DNA of 9,025 nt, from positions 1 through 9,025 of the forward strand of contig CAMWIB010000035.1 of the NCBI GenBank assembly GCA_947174215.1, given 5' to 3'. Of the stretch, positions 1 through 6,268 are shown one piece after another (within the stretch, counting starts at the first letter, position 1; every line of letters starts with the position of its first letter). A program made the position numbers and the translations under genes. The notes beneath the pieces are model-generated. The model was not told the origin of the DNA and made no database searches. It saw only the letters and a list, made by a program, of their open reading frames with translations. The DNA comes from an uncultured Clostridia bacterium (GTDB taxonomy: Bacteria; Bacillota; Clostridia; Christensenellales; CAG-917).

Positions 1-1658
1 CCAAGCAAATTCAACCCCTTACGTATTACGTTTGCAGTCGCTTTTGTAATTAGCAATCTTGCGTTGCGTACAGGCGCGTCGTCCACGACTATGCGGTGTC
101 CGATATAGAATCTGTTAAACTTTTCCGCCAAATCGATGATATGTCTTGATACGCAGCACGGCTCGCGGAGCTTCGCCGCCTGTCTTACGCTGTCACCAAA
201 CGCAAGAATACTCTTTATAACCTCGTAGCCCTCGTCGTCGGTGATTGCGCTCAAATCAAGATTTTCTACGTTCGGCTCGCCGCCCTTTCTAAGCGCGCTT
301 GCACATCTTGCATAGGTATATTGCAGATACGGTGCGGTTTCACCGTCGAAATTGAGAACCTTGTCGAAGGAGAAAACTATATCCTTTATGCGGTTATTCC
401 AAAGCGCGGAGAATACCACTGCGCCGACGCCTACGCTCTCGGCAATTGCTTCCTTGTTTGCGATATTCGGATTCTTTTCCTCTATTATCGCCGTAGCCTT
501 TTCCACAGCCTTGTCAAGCACGTCACGCAACCAGACTACGCGCCCGTTTCTCGTTGACATTGCGCCGTCTTCCATAGAAACCATACCGAATGCGATATGC
601 TCCATATCGTTTGCACCTGCAAAATCCATAAGTTTAAGCACCTGAAACAGTTGCTTAAAGTGCAGATTCTGCTGATATGCGACAACATATAGGCATTTAT
701 CAAAGTCATAGGTTTTCTTACGGTAGTACGCCGCCGCTATGTCGCGCGTAGCGTACAGCGTTGCACCGTCCGCCTTTACGAGTAGGCACGGAGGCATATC
801 GTAATCGTCAAGCTTGACCACCTGCGCGCCCTCGCTCTCTACAAGCAATTTCTTGTCGCGGAGTATATCAAGGCATGCGTCCATCTTGTCGTTATAGAAG
901 CTTTCGCCCGCATAGCTGTCAAATTTTATTTTAAGTCTGTCGTATATCTTGCCGACGGCTTTCATCGTAACTTCCTTGAATACGTCGAAGTACGCGGTTG
1001 CGCTCTCGTCGCCGTCCTCTATACGCTTAAACCATGCGCGCGCTTCGTCGTCCATTTCGGGATGGGCTTCCGCTTCCTGATGATAACGTACGTACAAGGA
1101 ATTAAGGAAGTACTCGTCGTTTGCCGCGACCTCTTCAAGCGAAGACCACTTGCGCGTAGCAACGATAAGCTTGCCAAACTGCGTACCCCAGTCGCCAAGG
1201 TGATTTATACCAACCGCCTTATATCCCAAATGCTCGAATATTCTGTACAGCGCACCGCCGATAACGGTCGTGCTTAAATGTCCGATATGGAAGGGTTTTG
1301 CAATGTTCACGGACGAATAGTCAATACAAACCGTCTTACCCTCGCCCTCGTTGCTCTTTCCCGCAACGGCGTTTGCCGCCACTTCCTCGATACCCTTTGC
1401 AACCACTGCGCGATTGAAGAAGATATTCAGATATCCGCCGACAACCTCGACCTTTTCTACAAATTCCGCTTTTTCTACGTGCGGTAAGAGTTTTGCGGCA
1501 ATCATAGGCGGCGCAAGTCTGAGCGTACGCGCAAACTTAAAGCACGGCAAACAGATGTCGCCAAGTTTGGATTCTTTGGGTTTTTCAAGTGCGTCAAAAA
1601 CGTCCTGCTCGCTAAGCCCCTCAACGGATAAAACTTTTGATAGTTGTTGTTCGTACAT
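1..1658 (-). CDS. argS: Arginyl-tRNA synthetase, 3' end cut by window edge
   Basis: Class I aminoacyl-tRNA synthetase that charges tRNA-Arg in the cytoplasm. The frame is open from ATG at 1658-1656 to the window edge, 552 codons. The last visible residues (IRKGLNLLG) match the family's extreme C-terminus, where about ten residues normally follow, so the gene is nearly complete. Visible landmarks: an N-terminal Arg-tRNA-synthetase domain; the class I HIGH motif as FHIGH at residues 123-127; NHLGDWGTQFGKL soon after; the KMSKS-like loop as AMSTRNG at 366-372; NNRIKDIVFSFD and GETAPYLQYTYAR leading into the C-terminal DALR anticodon-binding domain, which carries FNRFY. The start is supported by AGAGG five bases upstream. 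The first lysine of the KMSKS-like loop is alanine; degenerate loops are usual in ArgS. I found no T-box motif upstream. Its minus-strand neighbour ychF lies 226 nt upstream, and I cannot assign a clear promoter. Confidence 0.96.
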   Translation of the reverse strand, partial: MYEQQLSKVLSVEGLSEQDVFDALEKPKESKLGDICLPCFKFARTLRLAPPMIAAKLLPHVEKAEFVEKVEVVGGYLNIFFNRAVVAKGIEEVAANAVAGKSNEGEGKTVCIDYSSVNIAKPFHIGHLSTTVIGGALYRIFEHLGYKAVGINHLGDWGTQFGKLIVATRKWSSLEEVAANDEYFLNSLYVRYHQEAEAHPEMDDEARAWFKRIEDGDESATAYFDVFKEVTMKAVGKIYDRLKIKFDSYAGESFYNDKMDACLDILRDKKLLVESEGAQVVKLDDYDMPPCLLVKADGATLYATRDIAAAYYRKKTYDFDKCLYVVAYQQNLHFKQLFQVLKLMDFAGANDMEHIAFGMVSMEDGAMSTRNGRVVWLRDVLDKAVEKATAIIEEKNPNIANKEAIAESVGVGAVVFSALWNNRIKDIVFSFDKVLNFDGETAPYLQYTYARCASALRKGGEPNVENLDLSAITDDEGYEVIKSILAFGDSVRQAAKLREPCCVSRHIIDLAEKFNRFYIGHRIVVDDAPVRNARLLITKATANVIRKGLNLL

Positions 1659-1782
1659 ACGTACCTCTGTTATTGAGATTGAATAGGTGATGATGCCTAT
1701 GATTGTTTGTGTGATTTATTGAAAATAATCGAGAATATTTAATTGCTTGATTATTTATAAATGCGATATTTGTGATGATTTT

Positions 1783-1858
1783 GTGTTTTCTCGCAAGGTT
1801 TTGGTCACACCCAGTGTACTATGGCGTACACGGTGTGCCGAGTTCTTGCGAAAAACGC
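1783..1858. repeat. 76-nt long imperfect hairpin between ychF and argS
   Basis: The two halves of this stretch are complementary along almost their whole length. Pairs I traced from the outside in: GTGTTTT(c)TCGCAAG at 1783-1797 with CTTGCGAAAAACGC at 1845-1858, a short G-U and mismatch zone, TTGG with CCGA, CACACC (1806-1811) with GGTGTG (1832-1837), and GTGTAC (1814-1819) with GTACAC (1826-1831), closed by a six-base loop, tatggc. There is no T-run on either side, so it is not a standard intrinsic terminator. It could be a mobile or dispersed palindromic repeat, a structured RNA in a ychF-argS transcript, or an RNA-processing site. The structure is seen; the function is unknown. Confidence 0.7.
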
Positions 1859-1884
1859 AAAAGGGCGCAAATAGCGCGTTTTAT
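1850..1884 (-). terminator. Possible weak terminator after ychF
   Basis: Just past the ychF stop on the minus strand, GCGC (1877-1874) and GCGC (1868-1865) can pair around a five-base loop. They are followed by CCTTTTGCGTTTTT. The stem is only 4-5 bp and the T-run is interrupted, so termination would be inefficient. It merges into the adjacent 76-nt hairpin. Confidence 0.25.
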
Positions 1885-2967
1885 TTAGACGTTTATTCTA
1901 AACAATACAACGTCGTTATCCTGCATAACGTAATCTTTACCTTCGCTACGCACCTTCCCCTTCTCCTTGGCGGCATTGAAGGAACCGCACTCGATAAGCG
2001 TTGCGTAATCGACTATCTCGGCGCGAATGAAGCCGCGCTCGAAATCGCTGTGAATCTTTCCCGCCGCCTGCGGCGCTTTCGTTCCTTTGACTATCGTCCA
2101 TGCGCGGGTTTCCTTTTCACCGGCGGTGAGGTAGCTGATAAGCCCGAGCAACTTGTATGACGCTTTGACAAGGCGGTCAAGACCGCTTTCTTCAAGTCCG
2201 TACTCGCCCATGAACATCTCTCTATCCTCATCGGAGAGTTCGGAGAAGTCCTCTTCAAGCTTGGCGCAAAGCACAATAGCCTCGCTGTTCTCTTCCTTTG
2301 CGATACGCTCTACCTCGGCGGTATACGCATTGCCGTTTATGCCGCCCTCGTCCGTATTCGCCACATATATAACAGGCTTGGACGTGAGCAAGAACTGCTC
2401 GTCTATAAACTGCTTGAAATCGTCGTCTACTTCGAGATTGCGAAGGGGCCTGCCGTCCGTAAGCCAGTTTTGCATAACGGTGAGCCTATTGACGTCCTCT
2501 TGATACTTCTTGTCCGCCTTAACCATAGACAACGCCTTCGTCATACGGCGCTCCAACGTTTCGAGGTCGGCGAACACGAGTTCAAGGCTAATCGTTTCGA
2601 TATCCCTTGCAGGGTTTACACTTCCGTCAACGTGCGTAATGTTTGCGTCGTCGAAGCAACGCACTACGTGTACGATTGCGTCAACCTCACGAATATGCGA
2701 CAAAAACTTGTTTCCGAGTCCCTCGCCCCTGCTTGCGCCCTTGACAAGACCTGCGATATCAACGAATTCAAGCGACGTGGGGGTAATCTTTTTGCTGTTG
2801 TACAAAGCAGCGAGCTTGTCAAGCCTCTCATCTGGAACGGCGACCACGCCTACGTTCGGCTCTATCGTGCAAAACGGATAGTTTGCCGCCTGCGCGCCCG
2901 CCTTGGTTATCGCATTGAACAGCGTACTTTTTCCGACGTTTGGAAGTCCTACAACACCGAGCTTCAT
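1885..2967 (-). CDS. ychF: YchF/OLA1-family redox-regulated ATPase/GTPase
   Basis: Obg-related P-loop NTPase of the YchF subfamily, a ribosome-associated protein linked in other bacteria to translation and stress responses; the subfamily prefers ATP. At 360 residues it has the normal family length. Visible motifs: P-loop GLPNVGKST at residues 7-15; G3 as DIAGLVKGASRGEGLGNKFL from residue 70; the YchF-type NxxE in place of the GTPase NKxD, here NTDE at 204-207; a helical insert at about 130-200; and a C-terminal TGS domain (about 276-360) ending QDNDVVLFRINV. The frame extends upstream to 3081, but ATG at 2967 is chosen because GGAGGA lies five bases before it and the P-loop sits at the family position. 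A promoter is visible upstream, and a hairpin lies directly before the ribosome binding site. Confidence 0.97.
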   Translation of the reverse strand: MKLGVVGLPNVGKSTLFNAITKAGAQAANYPFCTIEPNVGVVAVPDERLDKLAALYNSKKITPTSLEFVDIAGLVKGASRGEGLGNKFLSHIREVDAIVHVVRCFDDANITHVDGSVNPARDIETISLELVFADLETLERRMTKALSMVKADKKYQEDVNRLTVMQNWLTDGRPLRNLEVDDDFKQFIDEQFLLTSKPVIYVANTDEGGINGNAYTAEVERIAKEENSEAIVLCAKLEEDFSELSDEDREMFMGEYGLEESGLDRLVKASYKLLGLISYLTAGEKETRAWTIVKGTKAPQAAGKIHSDFERGFIRAEIVDYATLIECGSFNAAKEKGKVRSEGKDYVMQDNDVVLFRINV

Positions 2968-2977
2968 ATATCCTCCG

Positions 2978-2996
2978 CGGCTTATTCTAAAAGCCG
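2978..2996 (-). promoter_or_regulatory. Hairpin abutting the ychF ribosome binding site
   Basis: CGGCTT (2978-2983) and AAGCCG (2991-2996) form a perfect 6-bp inverted repeat with a seven-base loop. On the ychF transcript it ends one base before the Shine-Dalgarno GGAGGA (2976-2971). It could stabilise the leader or tune translation initiation. That role is inference. Confidence 0.4.
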
Positions 2997-3018
2997 ACTT
3001 CTCTACATAGTAATAATT

Positions 3019-3047
3019 ATTATAAACAAATAACGCGCAATAGTAAA
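3019..3047 (-). promoter_or_regulatory. Sigma-70/SigA-type promoter of ychF
   Basis: On the minus strand a perfect TATAAT -10 box (3024-3019) lies 17 bases after TTTACT (3047-3042), a 4/6 match to the -35 consensus. Transcription would start near 3012, giving a leader of about 45 nt before the ychF ATG. Confidence 0.65.
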
Positions 3048-3054
3048 GCGAAAA

Positions 3055-3091
3055 GGCGGAATGAAAATGCGCAAATTGCACACGTTCCGCC
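3055..3091 (+). repeat. Inverted repeat in the uppP leader
   Basis: GGCGGAATG (3055-3063) pairs with CGTTCCGCC (3083-3091) over nine positions including one G-U pair. The loop is 19 bases and contains a small inner TGC/GCA pairing. It lies 28 bases before the uppP start. On the minus strand the structure is followed by TTTTCGCTTT, so it might instead block antisense readthrough. Confidence 0.4.
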
Positions 3092-3118
3092 GCTTAACCG
3101 CCGCGCGATAGGAGTGCT

Positions 3119-3889
3119 ATGACAGTTATAGAGGCTTTGATACTTGGCATAATTCAGGGAGCAAGCGAGTTTTTACCCATATCGTCATCGGGACATCTGT
3201 TGTTACTCGAAAAACTCGGCGTAGGACAGGAGAGCTTATTTTTTAACGTAATGGTACACGTAGGCACCCTACTTGCCGTGCTTATAGCCCTGCGAAAAAG
3301 TTGGTTTCCGCTTTTGCGCAAGCCCTTTCAAAAAACAACCGCTCATATCCTGCTTGCCTGCATACCGACCGTCGCGCTTGCGCTTATATTCAAATTCCTA
3401 TTACCCTCACTTTTGGACGGGCTTTTACTCGGCTTCGGATTTGTGCTAACCTCATTCTTTTTGATAGTTGGAGAAATGTTCAAACCGTCACAACCAACAC
3501 TTCTGAATGCAAAAAAGAGTATATTAACTGGCGTTTTGCAAGGAATAGCCGTTCTACCGGGCGTATCTCGAAGCGGCGCAACCATCTCCGCCTTGACCGT
3601 TCAGGGCGTAGATAAAACCACCGCTGCAAATTTCTCTTTTCTACTGTCAATTCCTATCATAATTGGCTCCGCCCTTCTCGAAGGCATAGAGCTTGCGCAC
3701 AGCGCGACACCCCTTGACATAGGCGTTCTTCCGCTTATCGTAGGCACCGCCGCCGCATTCATTTCGGGCCTGCTTTCAATAACGTTCTTCTTGAAACTGC
3801 TCAAAAAGCATTCAATGCTTGGCTTTGCAATCTACACACTTTTGCTCGGAATAGTCGTGACAATTCTGCCAATCTGGGGAATATTGTGA
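3119..3889 (+). CDS. uppP: Undecaprenyl-diphosphatase (UppP/BacA)
   Basis: Integral membrane phosphatase that converts undecaprenyl diphosphate to undecaprenyl phosphate. This recycles the lipid carrier for peptidoglycan and other wall polymers, and high dosage gives bacitracin resistance in other species. The protein is 256 residues, slightly shorter than the usual 260-280, and very hydrophobic with multiple membrane segments. The two family signatures are present: the (E/Q)xxxE motif followed by the serine-rich loop, QGASEFLPISSSGH at residues 13-26, and PGVSRSGAT at 147-155 with the catalytic arginine at 151. NFSFLLSIPIIIG at 171-183 is also typical. AGGAG lies four bases before the ATG. 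The gene is divergent from ychF. I could not assign a convincing promoter, and no strong terminator follows it. Confidence 0.96.
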   Translation: MTVIEALILGIIQGASEFLPISSSGHLLLLEKLGVGQESLFFNVMVHVGTLLAVLIALRKSWFPLLRKPFQKTTAHILLACIPTVALALIFKFLLPSLLDGLLLGFGFVLTSFFLIVGEMFKPSQPTLLNAKKSILTGVLQGIAVLPGVSRSGATISALTVQGVDKTTAANFSFLLSIPIIIGSALLEGIELAHSATPLDIGVLPLIVGTAAAFISGLLSITFFLKLLKKHSMLGFAIYTLLLGIVVTILPIWGIL

Positions 3890-3943
3890 CAAGGAAAATT
3901 TTTAAAAAATTTATGCAATACTCTGTTTTAGATAAATTTAATG

Positions 3944-3952
3944 TGATACAAT
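3944..3952 (+). promoter_or_regulatory. Extended -10 promoter of the LRR gene
   Basis: TG at 3944-3945, one base, then TACAAT at 3947-3952 gives an extended -10 element with 5/6 match in the hexamer. No good -35 box lies 16-18 bases upstream, which extended -10 promoters can tolerate. Transcription would begin near 3959, a leader of about 110 nt. Confidence 0.4.
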
Positions 3953-3977
3953 AAAAAAAAATAAAGACAAATATGGT

Positions 3978-4000
3978 GTTTGCGATTTAAAATTGCAAAC
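3978..4000. promoter_or_regulatory. 23-nt palindrome in the LRR leader
   Basis: GTTTGCGATTT (3978-3988), one central A, and AAATTGCAAAC (3990-4000) are complementary at all eleven positions, counting one G-U. It falls roughly 20-40 bases after the predicted transcription start. It could be an operator or an mRNA hairpin. No T-run follows. Confidence 0.45.
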
Positions 4001-4067
4001 TGCAAAACTTACTACTATAAAACAAAAATTTAAGAGTATTTCAATAATAAATACGGAGGAAAATATC

Positions 4068-5357
4068 ATGTGGGAATTTGATGAAGAACAAGGTATGTTG
4101 ATTGATGATGAAACAGACTGCATTATTTGCGATGTAAAACTCACGCATCCAAACAATGACGCTTATTATGAAGCCGTGTTACCAGAGGGCATAGAACAGA
4201 TTGGTGAATATGCATTTTACTATTGTACGTGTCTTACAGCAATTAAGATTCCAGACAGTGTGAAAATCATTGCCCCGTCCGCATTCGAAGGATGTAGTGC
4301 GCTTACAAGCGTGACAATCCCCAACGGCGTAACGAGTATTGGCTCATCCGCGTTCGAAGGATGTAGCGCGCTTACAAACATAACTATCCCCGACAGCGTG
4401 ACAAACATCAGCGATAGTGCATTTAGCAATTGCAGTGCGCTTGCAAACATAACCGTATCAAGCGGTAATACAAAATATCACAGTGAAAACAATTGTCTTA
4501 TAGAAACCAAAAGTAAAACACTTATACTAGGTTGCAAATCAAGCATAATTCCATCGGACGGAAGCGTAACAAGCATCGGAGATGGGGCATTTAATACGTG
4601 TAATGAGTTGACAAATATAGTTATCCCCGACTGCGTGACGAGTATTGGCGAATTTGCGTTCTATAATTGCCATAAACTTACAAGCGTGTCAATAGGTAAC
4701 AATGTTACAGAAATTAGTACCTATGCGCCATTTAGCTCTTGCAGTTCGCTTACGCACATAACAGTATCCAGCGGTAATACAAAATATCACAGCGTAAACA
4801 ACTGTCTTATAGAAACCAAAAGCAAAGCGCTTATACTGGGTTGTAAATCAAGCATAATTCCATCGGACGGAAGCGTGACAAGCATCAGCGCTCGTGCATT
4901 CGAGGGATGCTCTGAAATGACGAGTATCGTTATCCCCGACAGTATAACAAGTATCGGTTGGGATGCATTCAACTATTGCAATAGTCTGACAAGCATAACA
5001 GTATCAGATGGCAATCCGAGGTATTATAGCGAAAATAATTGTCTTATAGCAGCCGATATGGAAGTGCTTGTACGTGGTTGCAATACTAGCATAATTCCTA
5101 CCGATGGAAGTGTGTCAAGTATCAACTTCCGCGCATTTAGTGGATGTCATGAATTAACAAACATCAATATTCCTGACAGTATAACGCACATCGGCTTGGA
5201 TGCATTCGGGAGTTGCAATAAGCTGACAAACATATCATTCAACGGAACAAAAGCCCAGTGGATTGCTATCAAAAAAAGCTCACTAGGCGAAAACACGGAC
5301 GACTATATTATACATTGCACCGACGGTGATTTAGACAAGAACGACGAGGAAGTTTGA
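4068..5357 (+). CDS. BspA-type leucine-rich repeat (LRR_5) protein, no export signal
   Basis: A 429-residue protein built almost wholly of 23-residue BspA-type leucine-rich repeats of the form LTxITIPDSVTSIGxxAFxGCSx, starting near residue 37. The array is interrupted three times by a module of about 44 residues containing NNCLI (residues 127-170, 230-273, 309-352), with GCKSSIIPSDGSVTSI in the first two copies. The C-terminus (SFNGTKAQW ... IHCTDGD) is the usual ending of this family. LRR_5 repeats generally act as protein-binding surfaces and many relatives are exported. Here the N-terminus (MWEFDEEQGMLIDD) is acidic and has no signal peptide, and there is no LPxTG motif, dockerin or membrane helix, so a cytoplasmic location is predicted. 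The frame is open from 3993, but ATG at 4068 is preferred because GGAGG lies eight bases upstream. It appears monocistronic, with its own promoter and terminator. Partner and role are unknown. Confidence 0.88.
   Translation: MWEFDEEQGMLIDDETDCIICDVKLTHPNNDAYYEAVLPEGIEQIGEYAFYYCTCLTAIKIPDSVKIIAPSAFEGCSALTSVTIPNGVTSIGSSAFEGCSALTNITIPDSVTNISDSAFSNCSALANITVSSGNTKYHSENNCLIETKSKTLILGCKSSIIPSDGSVTSIGDGAFNTCNELTNIVIPDCVTSIGEFAFYNCHKLTSVSIGNNVTEISTYAPFSSCSSLTHITVSSGNTKYHSVNNCLIETKSKALILGCKSSIIPSDGSVTSISARAFEGCSEMTSIVIPDSITSIGWDAFNYCNSLTSITVSDGNPRYYSENNCLIAADMEVLVRGCNTSIIPTDGSVSSINFRAFSGCHELTNINIPDSITHIGLDAFGSCNKLTNISFNGTKAQWIAIKKSSLGENTDDYIIHCTDGDLDKNDEEV
4235..4440 (+). repeat. 69-bp tandem LRR-encoding repeats
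   Basis: Successive 69-bp units encode successive 23-residue repeats. For example, the GGATGTAG segments at 4290 and 4359 are exactly 69 bases apart and are followed by near-identical DNA (gcgcttaca...). The units remain similar at the DNA level, which suggests expansion by recent duplication. Confidence 0.7.
4448..4577 (+). repeat. 130-bp direct repeat, copy 1 (NNCLI module)
   Basis: This segment matches 4757-4886 at 119 of 130 positions by my alignment, without gaps, at an offset of 309 bp (103 codons). It encodes residues 127-170. Most differences are synonymous; the two amino-acid changes I see are E140 versus V and T151 versus A. Confidence 0.85.
4757..4886 (+). repeat. 130-bp direct repeat, copy 2 (NNCLI module)
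   Basis: Partner of 4448-4577. The longest unbroken match is the central part encoding the KSSIIPSDGS stretch, where the DNA is identical for over 30 bases. Confidence 0.85.
4994..5123 (+). repeat. Diverged third copy of the NNCLI module
   Basis: Same 130-bp length as the two better copies and in the same frame, starting with CATAACAGTATC, but with many substitutions (ENNCLIAADMEVLVRGCNTSIIPTDGSV). It lies 237 bp (79 codons) after copy 2, so one LRR unit fewer separates it. Confidence 0.65.
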
Positions 5358-5390
5358 TTATAATAGAGTACAACTAAAACACATATATAC

Positions 5391-5418
5391 AAAAAACCGC
5401 AGTTCACCTGCGGTTTTT
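5391..5418. terminator. Bidirectional Rho-independent terminator
   Basis: CCGCAG (5397-5402), a five-base loop, and CTGCGG (5408-5413) are flanked by an A-run on the left (5391-5396) and a T-run on the right (5414-5418). The structure works on both strands. It lies 34 bases past the LRR stop and 65 bases past the nitroreductase stop, so it serves this convergent pair. Confidence 0.93.
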
Positions 5419-5482
5419 GTTATGATTAAATTTGATTTGTGAAATTTTGAATGTTATTTCGTGTTGCCTTACTCCGCCCTAT

Positions 5483-6151
5483 TCACTTTACCCAAGTGAA
5501 GTTTTCTTTGCCTGCGCCCAATTCAAAATGAAGTTTGGCAATACCTAAATCGAGCTTGGTGTAGAAGCCGACTCCTGCCTCGGCTTTGACCTTATCCCCA
5601 TCGGTCAGGGTGAATTTGAACTTCTGTTGATTTATTGCCGTTGGGGCAAGCAATGCCGCGTTTACACCGCGTACAAACCATTCGGGTGCGCCGTGTACGT
5701 TTGCCACCTGCTCTGCCGCTTTGCTCTTGTGCGCTACGCCCTGCGTTTTGCCGTAGCCAAGCGCAATCACCACACCAAGCTTCTCGCCATTATTCACAAC
5801 GAAAGCGGTCTTTATCTTCTTATAGGACATTGCAACCCAACAGGTATTCAAGCCAAGCGTTTGTGCAAACAGTACGAGCTTTTCGCCAAAGTAGCCTATC
5901 TTCTCATCGAAGTCATCGCAATCCTTTCCAATCAGCGCGATATAGTTTTTCACGCCCGAAAACTTGCCGTAGTGCGCGAGCATACAGTCAAACGCTTTCG
6001 GTTCATTCTGCACAAGCTGTATATGCAAATCTCCGTCGCGGTTGCACTCCGCAATAAGCGTGTTCAGTGCGTCAATCTTTTCCTTTTCAATAGACTTATC
6101 CGTATACGCTCTTACGGAATGCCTTTGCTCAATAGCCTCTAACAACGTCAT
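5483..6151 (-). CDS. Nitroreductase-family protein (TM nitroreductase type)
   Basis: A 222-residue protein of the flavin-dependent nitroreductase fold, most like the 'putative TM nitroreductase' group. Members bind FMN and use NAD(P)H to reduce nitro compounds, quinones or similar acceptors; the substrate here is unknown. Visible landmarks: the N-terminal RHSVRAY at residues 10-16, which in this superfamily contacts the flavin phosphate; GEKLVLFAQTLGLNTCWVAM at 89-108; LGYGKTQG at 131-138; LAPTAINQQKF at 168-178; and DLGIAKLHFELGA at 201-213. No signal peptide or membrane segment is seen, so it is cytoplasmic. The start has AGAGG about seven bases upstream. The gene lies downstream of the glucosidase gene on the same strand, separated by 117 nt with two palindromes. 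It could be cotranscribed or independently controlled. Confidence 0.88.
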   Translation of the reverse strand: MTLLEAIEQRHSVRAYTDKSIEKEKIDALNTLIAECNRDGDLHIQLVQNEPKAFDCMLAHYGKFSGVKNYIALIGKDCDDFDEKIGYFGEKLVLFAQTLGLNTCWVAMSYKKIKTAFVVNNGEKLGVVIALGYGKTQGVAHKSKAAEQVANVHGAPEWFVRGVNAALLAPTAINQQKFKFTLTDGDKVKAEAGVGFYTKLDLGIAKLHFELGAGKENFTWVK

Positions 6152-6187
6152 ACAATATCCTCTCGATTAGTTTCTTTCCAATAATTT

Positions 6188-6229
6188 ATTTGGCAAATTC
6201 GGCACTTAAACAGCGCGAATTTGCCAAAT
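6188..6229. promoter_or_regulatory. Twin palindromes forming a 14-bp inverted repeat
   Basis: ATTTGGCAAATTCG (6188-6201) and CGAATTTGCCAAAT (6216-6229) are perfectly complementary, with a 14-base spacer. Each arm is also a palindrome by itself: ATTTG-G-CAAAT centred on 6193 and ATTTG-C-CAAAT centred on 6224. The centres are 31 bp apart, close to three helical turns. This could be a pair of repressor sites upstream of the nitroreductase gene (start at 6151), or a transcript hairpin ending the glucosidase mRNA, whose stop is 40 bases away. No T-run follows on the minus strand. Confidence 0.6.
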
Positions 6230-6268
6230 TAAACCCTTGATTATGCAAATTATTGATGCTTATACTCT

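Larger units (their letters stand above)
3890..4067. other. AT-rich intergenic region before the LRR gene
   Basis: This stretch is visibly richer in A and T than the flanking uppP gene. It starts with an all-A/T palindrome at 3896-3912 (AAATTTTT-A-AAAAATTT), which is too weak to be called a terminator of uppP. It then holds an extended -10 promoter at 3944-3952, an A-run, a 23-nt palindrome at 3978-4000, and the GGAGG ribosome binding site of the next gene at 4055-4059. Confidence 0.6.

Noticed and set aside
1659..1884. T-box leader upstream of argS
   Set aside because: Aminoacyl-tRNA synthetase genes of Bacillota often have one, but the conserved AGGGTGGNACCGCG motif is absent from this gap.
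2470..3033. 187-codon open frame on the plus strand
   Set aside because: It is antisense to ychF, shows no recognisable domain and arises from the codon pattern of the real gene.
3896..3912. Perfect palindrome AAATTTTTAAAAAATTT as uppP terminator
   Set aside because: It contains only A and T, so the stem would be too weak to stop transcription. It is better read as low-complexity DNA.
4068..5357. Repeats in the LRR gene as a CRISPR array
   Set aside because: The repeats are 69-bp and 130-bp in-frame coding units without unique spacers, and no cas genes are present.
5627..6142. 171-codon plus-strand open frame across the nitroreductase gene
   Set aside because: It is antisense to a gene with clear family motifs and has no protein signature of its own.
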